From the NCBI GenBank assembly GCA_963965975.1, contig OZ014424.1, positions 3,596,001 to 3,660,000 of the forward strand: a stretch of DNA of 64,000 nucleotides, read 5' to 3'. Source of the stretch: Xestospongia bergquistia. Lineage: Eukaryota > Porifera > Demospongiae > Haplosclerida > Petrosiidae. A program made the position numbers and the translations under genes. Below are positions 31,691 to 43,377 of the stretch, in pieces (position 1 is the stretch's first letter; each line of letters opens with the position of its first letter). Under the pieces are notes generated by a model. That model saw nothing but the letters and a program-made list of their open reading frames with translations. It was not told the origin of the DNA and did no database searches.

Positions 31691-32542
31691 ATAGGAGGGT
31701 GGGGGCTGGAGGTGCTCAGGCATCCCCCAATAATTTGGTGAGGGGTGCAGAGCACCCCCAATATAATTATTCTTCAAGTGAATTCATGTTGCCAAAGCAC
31801 CAAGTGCTTTGGCAACATGAATTCACCAAAGCATCAAGCAGGCTTTACCTAAGGTAAAAAAGGTTACATCTGTGCGCACACTATGTAAGGCCATGAACAC
31901 TAACAGCACATATAAGTCAATGCTGTCCGAAGTGCACAAATCGCTTCGTCTATACCTCACAATTCCTATCACATCGGGAACATCAGAGAGATCTTTTTCA
32001 GCACTCAGACGAGTACTAACCTATCTTCGCTCAACAATGACCAAGCAACAGCTCAACCACTGTCTTCTTTTACACATGCACAAGCACATAACTGACTCTC
32101 TTGATATAAAGAGCATTGCTAAAGAGTTTATAGCTACTAGCGAAGAACATAGAGCTCATTTTGGAACATTTTAACAAACCACATGCATTTACACTTGTCA
32201 TACACAAGTATTATACATTTAACTATTATTGCTTACGTTTAAATGTTTTCTGCATGCACATAATTGTTTAATTAGTAAAATATAAGCATTATAATTATAG
32301 TTGCTTTACAGCAGTCACACTGCTTACAATGAGAAATAAAGCAAGATGCAATTAATTAGGTAAGTAAAGCTTATCATTATGGAACCTCAAATTGTCCTAA
32401 AAATAGATAATAACAACACTCTGAAAGCTTCAAATTTCAAAATTTTCCTGGGGCATGCCCCCAGACACCCCTAGGAGCCTGCGATTACCGTACTTTAGTG
32501 TTAATGAGCACCCCCAATAATTTTTACCCTCATACCCCTGTG
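31688..32542 (+). mobile_element. hAT deletion derivative D
   Basis: The left part (AGGAGGGTGGGGG, then GGTGCTCA, with GCACCCCC units) and the right end (reading out as CAGGGGTATGAGGGT, with GGGGGTGCTCA) are related inverted ends. Inside is only the transposase C-terminus at 31872-32174: CKAMNTNSTYKSMLSEVHKS, then TSERSFSALRRVLTYLRSTM (hATC) and KEFIATSEEHRAHFGTF. This tail type is that of ZMYM1/TTF-finger hATs, and a minus-strand relative lies at 60403-60603. A 23-bp-arm palindrome lies just upstream of the coding part. Confidence 0.72.
31778..31826. repeat. perfect palindrome, 23-bp arms, 3-nt loop
   Basis: Left arm 31778-31800 (GTGAATTCATGTTGCCAAAG and CAC), loop CAA, right arm 31804-31826 as its exact reverse complement. 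It lies inside hAT D, about 45 bp before the coding similarity. Confidence 0.95.
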
Positions 32543-32693
32543 GTACTTCTTTGTTGTCTAGTGGCCTTACTTTTGTTGTATTGTTCTTTGTTCTGTATTC
32601 TCTATTTAAGTTCTGTATTTTGTTATTGATATGATGATGATATTATCCTCCTGCAAAAACACTCTTAGAGAATCTAGACTGTAACAGAACACC

Positions 32694-35017
32694 GTTACAG
32701 GATCCACTCAGGCATAGAGGGAAAGCGTTTTATTTGATGTCTCTTCTTTGCTCTATCTTTGTCTTCATTGTATCGATTACACAAGTTATTGTACTCTTGG
32801 TTTGCTTCTCTATAGTATGAATTGATGTAAACAATTTGCTGATCATCTAAATAGCTAATGTGCCTCATCACATTTTCATTTGGAGTTTCCTCAGAGTCAA
32901 ACCTATCAAATATAGTGCAGAAGCTTTCTGGTAACTTTCCAGACATCTTGAGGTGAACTGTTTCAACAACTGTAGCTTCAGGATACCTTCGATTATTTAC
33001 CCTCCTAGATATCCACGAATTAAATCGTTCATATGGATACATCCAGAATCCAGAGACTGGCCCAAAGCATCTAATAAAAAAAGGTAAATGGTGCAATAAG
33101 TGAAATATAATGACATTCATTGATACAGGGAAGTCTCTCTCAACCATAGCAAGAGCTTGATATGTGTCAGCTTCCAAACTGTCAATACATTTAACTTCAT
33201 ATGAGCAAAGACGTGTGATAACATCACATCAAAAATAGACTTGCTTGTTGTTGTGCTCCTAATAGGTCTCTTAAACAAAACTTCAACACACCACTACAAA
33301 GTATCTCTCTCCATTCACGGCTTTTCATGGTACTAGAACTAGTGAACAGGTCCCGGGGTTTCCAGTCAAAGTTGGAGGGAATGCATATGGATTTTGCTCT
33401 GTTATTAGCACACTTCAATTCAATTTTTGTGAGTGAAAAGGGAGAATGGGGAAGGTCACCAGACATTTCTACCCAACAAGACTCAAATTGATTTCGTGCT
33501 TTCTCTTCTTCACAAACCTCAATTGTATCTTTGACTCCTGAAATTAATTGTACCAAGTGTTCTCGTATGTTTTTGAAGAGATGCATGGGGTCAACAGGTG
33601 TATCGGTAATTCTATTGTGTCTGGGCATACGTCTCATGATGTACTCACCTTTGCACCCAGATTTTCTACTCAGTCTTTTTCTTTCCTCTTGAGTAATAGC
33701 CTTATCATACCTTTTATTATAGTACTCAACATATTCCATGTCCTTATTAGTGGGAGGGTGATGCCTGTCCTTTTCACGAGGAAAGTTGTTAATATCATCA
33801 TGGAGTGGATCAGATGGATCAATGTAGCATCTATGTCTTCAAATACACCATCTTTTTTATATTATGACTGTATTCTCCCTTGATCTTGCAATAAGCACAA
33901 CCAGCATAGGCTCCTGCACCTACATACATTGATAAAAAAGACTCATACTAATACACACTTAAAATCTAAATATTTACCATTACAATGAAAGATCTTATTG
34001 TGTCCAGAATATTCTAACACATCAGAATGATATTAGCCTTGAGCACAAAGTATTCATCTTTCAAGGAATTGTATATTGTCTGACCAGATAGAAAATGGAT
34101 ATCATCAACAATAACTTCTAAGTACGGATCCATTTTTTTGGGTTCCTTTCTACCTGGAATAATTCCAACTAGTAACAGTGACTCTGCTTTTGACTGTATA
34201 TAGTAAGGAAAGTTTAATATATTCAGCATCAGAGGCCACATGCTGTACTGGCATTTCTCCTTAGAAAAAGGATTGACTCCATCAGCACATAAAGCAAAAG
34301 ATATACCTCTTGCATCTCCACCAAAATAACCATCTTCAGAATACCATGACTTCCAAGCAGAAGAGTCATGAATATCTAGAACTGAATCAGTTTGATTAAG
34401 ATGGCATTGTAAGAGTTGTGAAACTTTATATGAAGAAAACATTTGCTTAATTTGAGGAAGGAGTGGCAAGTATTTAAATTTCTTTTGAGGAATTTGAGAG
34501 TTTTCGATGTACCTGCTATTACCACATACAGGACAAGAGGTCATATCTTTGTAGTCTTTTTTAAACAGAACACAATCATTGATGCATGCATGATATTCAT
34601 TGGGTTCAATAAGGTTATTTTTAATCAAAGAATAAGCACGAGCATATGAATATGGAAGCTTATTTCCAGTTGGAAGGATATAGTGATGAAGAAAATGCAG
34701 CAAATGGCCAAATGCCTCTTTACCTAGGCTGGATACATAGAAAACCATGACATCAAAATTGACAGAGTAGATACGAGACTTTGAGGTGAGCCTAGATAGA
34801 GTGATTCATCTGACTCTGTAATCGGGAATGAATCTGGTATATCAAAGTTGTTGGCATTTCCTACAGATGAATAGTCACTTGAAGAGGAAATTGAAGGACT
34901 GTCATCATTGTTCTCAGGGTAGTAAGTGTCTTCACTTGAAGATTGATAAGATGATAAAGATTCCGATGTGTGCACTTCTTCTAATGATACTGTATCCAAA
35001 AAAACGAAAATGATCAA
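32694..35017 (-). pseudogene. CACTA-like transposon protein (Transposase_21/TNP2 and DUF4218)
   Basis: From 35017 down: a Ser/Asp-rich N-terminal exon (SSYQSSSEDTYYPENNDD, LYLGSPQSLVSTLSI), a one-base shift near 34740, then SLGKEAFGHLLHFLHHYILP, NEYHACINDCVLFKKDYKDM, CPVCGNSRY, DGVNPFSKEKCQYSMWPLML, SLLLVGIIPGRKEPKKMDPY. Then an intron near 33975-33915 and AGAYAGCAYCKIKG, YIDPSDPLHDDINNFPREKD, RITDTPVDPMHLFKNIREHL, and finally SMNVIIFHLLHHLPFFIRCF then GPVSGFWMYPYERFN (DUF4218), ending at 32694. The order is that of metazoan CACTA elements. At least three frame breaks. No termini found. Confidence 0.8.
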
Positions 35018-35265
35018 TTTCTATTTTGTCCTTATAATCCAGAGGGGCTTCTTCTGAAGAAGGGATATAGGGAATTTAGTGGAATGAAAATGCTAAAATG
35101 TACAAAAATAATAATGTAATGGTGAGTCAAGAGATTCAAATTATATTTGAAGTTATTAATGACAATTATATATTCATATACAATTTGTATATGAATATTC
35201 TACATAACTCCCAATTCCCATTAGACAGTAAAGCTCACGGTCAATTGCATTAGTGACTCTTATGG
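35018..35265. other. non-coding, with a 14-bp-arm palindrome
   Basis: AT-rich. At about 35170-35198 a palindrome reads ATATTCATATACAA, one base, then its reverse complement. No gene. Confidence 0.5.
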
Positions 35266-37863
35266 CATGGCTGTAGACAAGTAGGTGCTTGGGGGTGCTG
35301 AAGCACCCCCAAATGTTTGAGTAGCTTACTTCTGTGTGTTCTTCAAAGGTGTACTACGAGCAACTGCAATCGCGAACACTTGAGCTGAACTGCTGGCAAG
35401 CTTGCGCTTGCACGTAAATAATTTTGCCTAATCTTCTAATTATAGGAAGTACAAAGTTCAGTCTCATATATTTCTCTGGACCACATGGCCAAAGCTAGCT
35501 TGTAGATTGTAGTCTAGATGTCTTTATTGAATTGCCTCAAGCCACTTTCTCAAGCATCTGCTGAAGGTGGGATAGAGCAACCAGCAGCTTCACTATCTGA
35601 GAGTCAAGACTCCAGCCAGAATATGACAGCAGTAAGTGCTGGTATTGAACAGCCTCTCAGTCTGATAGAGACCCAAGATCACAGTGATCCAGCTACAGAT
35701 AGTGACATTCTATGCTCTGCAGTCCAGCATAAATTATGGCTAGGAGGGTATGTTGAAACAAGCTTTACAGAGATTGGTGTCAGCAACTGGCAGAAGGCAT
35801 TGCACAAATTTTCCAAGCATGAACAATCAGCTTGTCATCTGGCTGCTTTTGATATGATCTCAAAGACATCAAAAGCTGTTGATGAAAAGCTCTGTACCTC
35901 ACTTGTGAAGGAAAAGGCTGATAATAGGAAAGCAATGTTGACTATTATATCTACAATACGCTTTCTAGCCCGTCAAGGACTACCTTTATGTGGTAGCTAT
36001 GTAAGCAGTGATGGCTGTGAGACGAACAGCAACTTCCTTCAGCTTTTAGACTTACGTAAGGAAGATATACCTGTGCTTAATACTTGGCTACAAACATCAC
36101 AAGACCGTTTTACAAGTCCAAGTATTCAAAATGAGCTGATAGAAATCATGACAAATATGATACTACGAAAAATTACAAGATCTATTTTAGGAAACCTGTT
36201 TTCAATAATGGTTGATGAAACAACTGACATCTCAAACACTGAACAACTTGTTTTCTGTCTCCAATATGTGGATAAAGATCTCAACACATAAAGAATTTAT
36301 CGGACTTTATTACATGGATAGTACAACAGCTGAGAATATAACACGTGTTATACAAGATATTCTTTTGAGATTGTCGTTACAAATGTCTAGCTGCTGAGGC
36401 CAGTGTTATGATGGGGGTGCTTCTATGGCTGGCTGCAGAACAGGTGTAGCAACAACTATACAGCTACAGGAGCCACGAGCCCTGTACACGCATTGTTATG
36501 GACACACACTTAATCTAGCAGTTCAAGACTCTGTAAAAAACAATGCTATTCTTTGAGATGCTTTGGATACTGTGGAGGAAATGACAAAGTTAATAAAAAA
36601 ATCTCCAAACGTGAAGTTATTTTCAAAAAATTTAAAAATGAGCTTTCGGTCGATTCTCTGGGGGTACGTTTACTTTGCCCAACTCATTGGACTGTTCGAG
36701 CGGCAGCACTGTCATCAATAGTAGAGAATTATGATACTCTAAGGAATACTTGGTATGAGGCGAAAGATCAAAATAGGGACAGTGAAATGCGGGGACGAAT
36801 AGGAGGAGTAGCAAAACAGATGGACTCCTTTAATTTCTTTTTTGGAGTCGAGCTAGGGCGTAAGATTTTGAATATGGCCGAATACCTATCTTCATCACTG
36901 CAGGCTTCTAATATGTCTGCAAACGAAGGACAGAGTATAATGAAAATGACCATCTTAACTTTGGAGGGTATGAGGTCTGAAGAATGTTTTCTACTCTTCT
37001 GGGAGAAAACTGAGAAGAAAAGGCAAAAGCTCGGAGTGGAAGTACCTCAGCTACCTAGACAAAGGAAAATACCAAGAAGTCTTGAGGTGGGGACTTCAAT
37101 TCCTGAGGTAGGAAAATCAGTGGATGACTTATACAGGAAGACATACTTTGAGGTGATTGACTTTGTGTTGCATGCTTTTGCTCTAGATTCGACCAAAAAG
37201 GGTATAGAATACTTGGAAGGCTAGAAAGTTTACTGTGTGTTGCTGAGGTGGATCTGAGCAAGTATGATGATGTACTAGTGCTGTATAAAGATGATTTTGA
37301 GAGAGATTGCTTGGAAAGTCAGTTGCATATCCTTCACAGTAATCTTCCTAGAGAAATCGAAGAGGAAACGGGAGGTACTAAACTAAAGAGTCTTGTGAGA
37401 TTTTTTCAGACTTTGAGCCAAGTAGAACATCAGTTTTATAATATGGTGATGAAGTTAACAGAGATTATTCTCATTATGCCAGGGACAAATGCCATTAGCG
37501 AGAGGAGTTTCAGTGCTCTCAGACGTATGAAAACATGGCTAAGGAGCACCATGAATCAAACAAGACTGAATTGGTGCATGATTCTGCATATCCACAATGA
37601 TGATACAGACAAACTAAATATTGTTGAAGTAGCAAATGAATTTGTGAACAGAAACTCAAGTAGAAGAAATATTTTGGGAAGATTTGTGTAACTGTATGTT
37701 ACTGTTTCAACTTGCCTAAAAATGTGACACCTTAAAATGTCATTATTTTCCAGGGGGGCATACACCTGGACCCCCTAGCTATGCCGCTTGCTATACTCCA
37801 TGCGGGGCTGCCTACAGCAGACAAATTAGCACCCCCAAACCAAAAAACTTGTCTACAGCCCTG
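35266..37863 (+). mobile_element. hAT transposon E, nearly full length
   Basis: Ends: CATGGCTGTAGACAAGT at 35266 and the inverted CAGGGCTGTAGACAAGT ending at 37863, each with a nearby GGGGGTGCT unit. The flanks do not show an 8-bp duplication. It holds one broken transposase gene spanning 35518-37691. Subterminal sequences are rich in GCACCCCC units, like hAT D. Confidence 0.82.
35518..37691 (+). pseudogene. hAT E transposase, ZMYM1-like (TTF finger, DUF4371, hATC)
   Basis: Start MSLLNCLKPLSQASAEGG. Zinc-finger-like segment TEIGVSNWQKALHKFSKHE. DUF4371: TIRFLARQGLPLCGSY, NLFSIMVDETTDISNTEQL (first catalytic Asp), then a stop at 36289. QCYDGGASMAGCRTG and THCYGHTLNLAVQDS lie in the next frame. 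LLCPTHWTVRAAALSSIVEN, and after a second shift near 37220 EVDLSKYDDVLVLYKDDFE, then SERSFSALRRMKTWLRSTM (hATC) and ANEFVNRN. Total length about 720 codons, usual for this subgroup. The lesions are three or four, so it is a fairly young copy. Confidence 0.82.
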
Positions 37864-38221
37864 CTAGACTAGAGCTAGACTCACTGCTAGTTTGTTCACC
37901 ATTTTCAGGCCACGCCTAACTAATATTGCCACACCTACTTTAATTAAGCACATGATGTTTGACTACTAGTGTTCCTATTTTCACTCTATCACTCTGTGTG
38001 CATCATGAAACGGTTTTTTCCTGACTTGACTCCAACAAGAGCTTCTAAAAGACGTCACTCAGATTCAACTGAATCAAGTTGAGCATGAGCAATCTGTGAG
38101 TATCGAGGTGAGTATAGACTAACAAAGATTACTAGTACTATACTGTATAGACCCTCTGCAAAGGGCGTGTCAATAACGTGGGGGTATTTCTTGTCGGCCA
38201 TGTTGGTGTACATGTGTAATT
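37864..38221. other. non-coding, with a possible hAT start exon
   Basis: An ATG near 38005 opens MKRFFPDLTPTRASKRRHSD then a stop, followed by a GAG/GTGAGT donor near 38110. This resembles N-termini of MYM-type hAT proteins, but no continuation is found. The segment from about 38150 (GACCCTCTGCAAAGGGCG) may be the left end of the ISL2EU element. Confidence 0.3.
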
Positions 38222-40257
38222 ATGAACTCCAGTAATCGATCAAGGAACGGTCCTTTTTTGGCTGATTACGTATCTACTTTGGATAATCCTGATGCTAAAA
38301 AGAGATACCTGGAAAAATTGGCTATTATTGGGGGGTTGGATCCATATGAAACTGTCATGGGTGATTGGGAAGACGATGTGGACAAATGGCCGAGTATAAC
38401 CTGTATCCATATAGGCATGTATTTGCTGGTTACTCCATGTCCATATAGTGGCGATGATTTAGTTAATTATAAAAGTATGGACTGCTATATTAATTTACTT
38501 TCTGGATGGGTGAGAGAAATACTCGTCAGAGCACCAAGCAATAATCTTCGAGTTATTATTGCTAAGGTATAAATAACTTTTGTGATTAGCATTATTGTGT
38601 TATTATTATATAGGTGAATCAAAGCCACTGATTCCCTGGATCATTGCTGAAACAGAAGGAAAAATTCTTGGGGGTCACTGCAACTGTACAGCAGGATTAG
38701 GTGAGACTTGCTCACACATTGCATCAACTCTATGGGCCATTGAATCTGGTGTCCGTCTCAGAGACTCTATGACAGTGACCCAGAAGGAAGTTTACTGGAT
38801 ATTTCCAACAAAAGTCAAAGAAGTGCCATATGCCCCAATTAAAAACATCAATTTCATTGGGAAGAAAAAGAGTCGTAATATACTATCATCAGTTTCATCA
38901 TCATCATCATCTGCTTCCCCCTCACCTTCAACATCTGCTTCACCCTCACCTTTACCATCTCCTTCATGAAATGAAGAAATTAGCGAATTCTTTTCCTCGT
39001 TAGCCTCAGATCTCTCAGTCAAACCAGCAATACTTTCACTGGTAGAGTCATACAGCTCTAGGTATGTTCCAAAGTCATTGGATGAAGACCTTCCTATGTG
39101 CTTGTCAACTTTATTTAAGCCTGAGTATCTGATTTGTAGCTATGGAGAACTGTTACAACTGAGTAAAGAGTGAGTGTAACATTGTCATTACTTCTGATCA
39201 AGTTCAAGCAGTCGAAAGCATAACAAGATCTCAAACGAGATGTTCATTGTGGTTTAGGATGAGAAGTGGAAGGATCACTGCATCAAAATTTAAGAATGTA
39301 TCTCACACAAATGAAGCTTCACCTTCTATAAGCCTAATAATGACAATATGTCATCCTGAACTTTCCAGATTTCAAGTACTGCAACAACATGGGGCTGTGA
39401 GCATGAGAAAGTTGCTAGAGATAAATATTACTCAAAATTCTCTTACCAACATTCAAAATTCACAGTAAGTAATTTTAACATGTGAGTATATTTTGATGTT
39501 GTGCACACTAGATCGAAGATTGTGGTTTATTCATTGATGTGGACCATCCTTTTATTGCTGCTTCTCTAGATGGTCTGGTATTTTGTGAATATTGTGGAGA
39601 AAGTGTATGTGAAATAAAAGTATGTTCAGTTGTAATTAAAAAAGTGTTGATGTTTTATGTTGCAGTGTCCTTACTGTCATAAGAATGATTCTGTTTATGA
39701 TGCAGCTAAACATAGAACCTTTTGTCTCTTTGAAAATGATGATGGTTGCCTAGAGCTGAAACGTGACCATGCGTATTATTATCAGGTTGGTTTTATAAGT
39801 GGGATATTTGATATAATGTAAATTTTTATGTTAGGTTCAATGTCAAATGTTCTGTACAAGATGAACCTATTGTGATTTTGTTGTATGGACAGAGCAAGAC
39901 ATTCACATTGAAAGAACTTATCCCAATGAGGAGTTCTGGCATCAAAATGTCCCTCAAGTGCAGCACTTTTTCACTACTGCAATCTTGCCAGAACTGATAG
40001 GAAAGTTTTCTTGGACAACAGATTAATCCACAAACTCAGGCATGGATTTAACACCTTCAGTACCCACATCTTATTGTTATTGCAATGGGCCTGAGAGAGA
40101 TGCTATGATAGGTTGTGACAATCCCAATTGTGTCTACAAGTGGTTTCATTTTGATTGTCTTGGGCTAACGTCTGAACAAAAATGAAAGCAGTGGTTTTGT
40201 CCTGAATGTAGAAGGTTGCCAAAGTTCAGCAGAAAGAAGAAAGTGTCTACTAACTAA
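38222..40257 (+). pseudogene. SWIM finger / YqaJ-type nuclease / PHD protein of an ISL2EU element
   Basis: Exon 1 (38222-38566) reads MNSSNRSRNGPFLADYV then KWPSITCIHIGMYLLVTP. After an intron ending near 38613 the SWIM zinc motif is CNCTAGLGETCSHIASTLWA. A Ser/Pro-rich low-complexity linker (38880-38970) follows. The YqaJ-like exonuclease core is RMRSGRITASKFKNV (39259 on), FIAASLDGLVFCEYCG, SVCEIKCPY, with ELKRDHAYYYQVQCQM, interrupted by introns and stops. The C-terminus is a PHD finger (CYCNGPERDAMIGCDNPNC, WFHFDCLGL, WFCPECRRL), ending at TAA 40257. Stops or shifts near 38966, 39170, 39440, 39868, 40024 and 40183. In ISL2EU elements such a nuclease is the partner of the THAP-DDE transposase. 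Confidence 0.72.
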
Positions 40258-40305
40258 CTTTGATTAATATATATATATTATTAATAATGAATGAATTACA
40301 TATGT

Positions 40306-41581
40306 TTAATCAAAAGGTACTACTGATTCGCAAATATTTATAAGAGCACTGCAAACATAAACGATTTTATCTAATGTTGGTGTTTCATTACCATTAGATA
40401 TAACAAAATCAATTGGTTGAGTTGCACTTAGTATAGAGTATTTTTTCCGTATGTTTCCAATTACACATTCAATGTGTATTCTAACATAAGCGACATTCCT
40501 GGTCTGTTCAACATCTATAGGATTCAGTTGTGCTTTATGCTTTGTAAAAGCAGGAAGTTCTAACCGTTACAATTTCATTCCTACAGAGTCCTTTATGTCA
40601 AAGCCACGGTCTGCCAAGACTGTGTCACCAGGAACTAGATGGTCAAGCAAGTAAGAATGTTCAGTTAGAAATTTATCACTAGTTCTTCCTCCCCACCCCT
40701 CTGAAAATGAAGCTCACAGTTCCTTGAGGAGTGACACCTATTAAATACTTGACAGTGTTGTGATGTTTGTATGAAGAATATGTTTGTGCTCTAGCAAGCA
40801 AATTGGTTGGACGGTCTAGGAATATTTCAAAACAGTCGATTATGATCACACACCTAGGAAAATGTTTCCGAAATACCATTGGCATTGTCTTCATTAATGC
40901 ATCCCTTTCTGGCCATTTAATCAAAGGTTTCAGCTTGACAAACAACATGCTGATCACACGAGTGAATATGCAGCTGACTGTGGAGTTGTGAACCTTAAAT
41001 CTGTACCCTAGATCCTGACTGGATAGATTTAAACGAAGCCTGATTAATGTCATCACAAGTTGTTGAAATGGAGACAATGACATATTGCTGTGACTGGTCA
41101 GGTATCTCTTTACATATACAAACAGTTTCATTAACAAACTCCATGTACTAAGACCAGTATAATACAGTACCTTCTTATCATCATACTTAAAATATTCCTC
41201 GTCTTTTATTCGCTCTGCTAGTTCTGATCTCAACAGTGAAACTGCCTGCTTTAGATCTTCAATATCTTGTTCCTTTGAGTATGATTCCTCTGTTTGAGTA
41301 GCAACATTGTGACACTCATTGACTGTACTGGTTTCTTTATTTCTTAAATCATTCTCGGAGACCACCTCATTATCATCACCTAGCTCATCAGTAACGACAA
41401 TGTCCGTTGACTCCCTCAAACATAAACGGCGTCTCCTTTCAGTTTGTTCGTATCTTTTAATACATGTGGTCGTTTCTTGCTCATAACCTAACTTTAAACA
41501 AGGGGCCCAGTCAGGATTATTTTGATCATAGAGTTGTGATGGAGAACCACTGATAAAATGTTCTGAACAAACCCTAGACAA
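40306..41581 (-). pseudogene. ISL2EU-type THAP/DDE transposase (frameshift and stop)
   Basis: From 41581 it reads [17 protein letters not shown] (end of a THAP zinc finger), an acidic linker, a coiled-coil [38 protein letters not shown] (helix-turn-helix), and the DDE core [40 protein letters not shown]. An extra T near 40690 shifts frame. The protein continues as [43 protein letters not shown] stop, [33 protein letters not shown], ending at TAA 40306. The catalytic Asp (IDC, ADRGFD) and Glu (IECVIG) remain. The N-terminal THAP Cys lie beyond the junction with the Tigger at 41582. Confidence 0.8.
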
Positions 41582-42371
41582 TGTAGAAAGTGGCTAAGAG
41601 AAAGAAAGTTGTTTTAACAATTGAGGAAAAACTTGAAATTCTGGAGTCTATAAAAACTAGAACGTCTTATACAGTTATATCGGAAAGGTATGGAGTTGAA
41701 AGATCAACAGTGGCCGATATCAAAAGGAACGCATCAAAACTATAAAAGTTTAAACAAAAGACTGTTGAGATGGGCTTTAAAAAAGCACCTTTTAAGGTTA
41801 TGAAGATAGGAGAATATGAGAAACTAGACGAAGCACTATATATTTGGTTTAGGCAACAAAGGGAGCTGAATATCCCTATAAGTGGTGTTTTGCTTCAAGA
41901 GAAGGCAAAGATATTATTCGAGCGACTTTATCCTGATTCAACCCAAACGTTTACAACAAGCACAGGTTTTCAGTGGAGATTCTCTAAACGACATGGTTTA
42001 AAGAACTTGTCAATCCAAGGAGAACAAGCCTCAGCTGACTTTGTTACCGTCTGTGACTTTCAACATCATTTTAGTCAAATAATTGAAGGCTACAGTCATC
42101 ACCAAATCTTCAATTGTGACGAGATTGGATTGCAATATCATCTACTTCCCAGAAAAACCTTGGCCTCACTTTTTGAAAAAAGAGCAGATGGTAGAAAAAA
42201 AGTTAAGGAACGAATAACAGTTAATGCCTGTACAAATGTCACTGGAAGCATTAAACCTCCACTTCTTGTCATTGGTAAATCAGGTCATCCACGGTGCTTT
42301 AAAGGGATGCAGGTGAACAGCCTCCCAGTCACATACAACAGTCAAAAGAATGCTTGGGTGAACACAGTAAT
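41582..42371 (+). pseudogene. Tigger/pogo transposase, copy A (3' part replaced by GX)
   Basis: It reads [20 protein letters not shown] (Psq-type HTH), STVADIKRNASKL, a TAA, then FKVMKIGEYEKLDEALYIWF (CENP-B/Tc5-type DNA-binding domain), GFQWRFSKRHGLKNLSIQGE, and the DDE_1 core IFNCDEIGLQYHLLP (first Asp), RITVNACTNVTGSIKPPLLV, KNAWVNT. Just after KNAWVNT the sequence switches to GX coding sequence, so the second and third catalytic residues are lost. The left end abuts the THAP transposase directly. Confidence 0.82.
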
Positions 42372-42797
42372 TTTTTGTTCACAATGGATACAGTGGTCCT
42401 TGACATCTTATCTGCCCTTGCTACTGATGATGAATTTGCTGTATTGAAATCTACCATAGATGGTTTCAAGGCCATGGCAGATGATGACAACCGTGTTATA
42501 CTGTTTGATCACTTTAGTAAGCATCTTACAAATGCTGGTTTTGAGATATTCCCATCCACCACTGATTCAAATAATGATGTGGTGCTATCTTTGGGAGCAT
42601 TTTATTTTTATTTCAATTCACAGCAGAATGGAACTGACATCCTGTTTTTCCATTACAATACAAGCTCCATATCATTTCACAAGAGTACTAGTGCACAGAA
42701 ATGTATTCTCAATATGGATGTGTATGATCAGATACATGAGGAAATCATTGAAAAGATTGATCAAGCCAAGACAGCTGTGGCAAATATCCCCATCTAA
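42372..42797 (+). pseudogene. GX-family gene, copy A (C-terminal part)
   Basis: It reads FTMDTVVLDILSALATDDEF, LKSTIDGFKAMADDDNRVIL, FDHFSKHLTNAGFEIFPSTT, VVLSLGAFYFYFNSQQNGTD, ILFFHYNTSSISFHKSTSAQ, CILNMDVYDQIHEEIIEKID, ANIPI, TAA. It is open over 142 codons and nearly identical to copy B (45128-45545). It lacks the N-terminal half, which is replaced by the Tigger. The fold is unknown. The alternating hydrophobic pattern with GAFYF and ILFFHYN suggests a beta-sandwich. Confidence 0.6.
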
Positions 42798-42821
42798 CTT
42801 GCAGTAAACATAGCTACACAC

Positions 42822-43369
42822 TAAGGGTGTACCGATATGTGAATCGGTACTGGTATCGGTACCGATTTCAAAAGCATCGGTAAAACCGATTTTTTAGTGT
42901 CTTTTATCGGCCGATTTAAAATTGACCGGAAATTCTATTTAACCGTAATATCGGAAATATCAGAAATATCTACTATGGTCGATGCTTACCTTGCTGAACC
43001 ACTTTTGTCACAACATGCAAATGCACTAGACTACTGGAGTAAGAAGAAGGCATTGTGGCCGTTTCTTAGTATTCTTGCCAGGAAGTTTTTAACACCTCCT
43101 TGCACATCAGTACCTTCTGAGAGACTTTTTAGTTCAGCCGGGAACATAGTAACTGACAAGAGAAACAGACTAGCAGCTGAAAAGGTTGAAATGCTTCTTT
43201 TTTTAAATAGGAACTTAAAAATGGATTAGTATATATGATGTGATTGTTATTTAAAACAGTTATACTCATTCATACAATTATTAATGATCGGTATCGAAAT
43301 CGGCAGATATAATGACATGACCTATCGGGAATCGGAATATCGGTAATTTTGTGAATCGGTACACGTTTA
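42822..43369 (+). mobile_element. hAT deletion derivative with 8-bp target duplication
   Basis: A direct duplication CTACACAC (42814-42821 and 43370-43377) flanks a 548-bp element with inverted ends (TAAGGGTGTACCGAT and, inverted, TAAACGTGTACCGAT). Subterminal ATCGGTA units are numerous on both sides. Inside, 43000-43229 encodes only the hATC part (ALDYWSKKKALWPFLSILAR, SVPSERLFSSAGNIVTDKRN, VEMLLFLNRNLK). It sits in the GX copy A 3' flank and is absent from copies B and C. Confidence 0.92.
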
Positions 43370-43377
43370 CTACACAC

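Noticed and set aside
33548-33883. Plus-strand open frame of 111 codons
   Set aside because: It lies antisense to the CACTA-like protein, which has clear family motifs. No similarity of its own.
38792-39022. Acidic minus-strand frame rich in Glu, Asp and Gly
   Set aside because: Antisense of the Ser/Pro-rich linker in the YqaJ gene. The low-complexity TCATCA repeat explains it.
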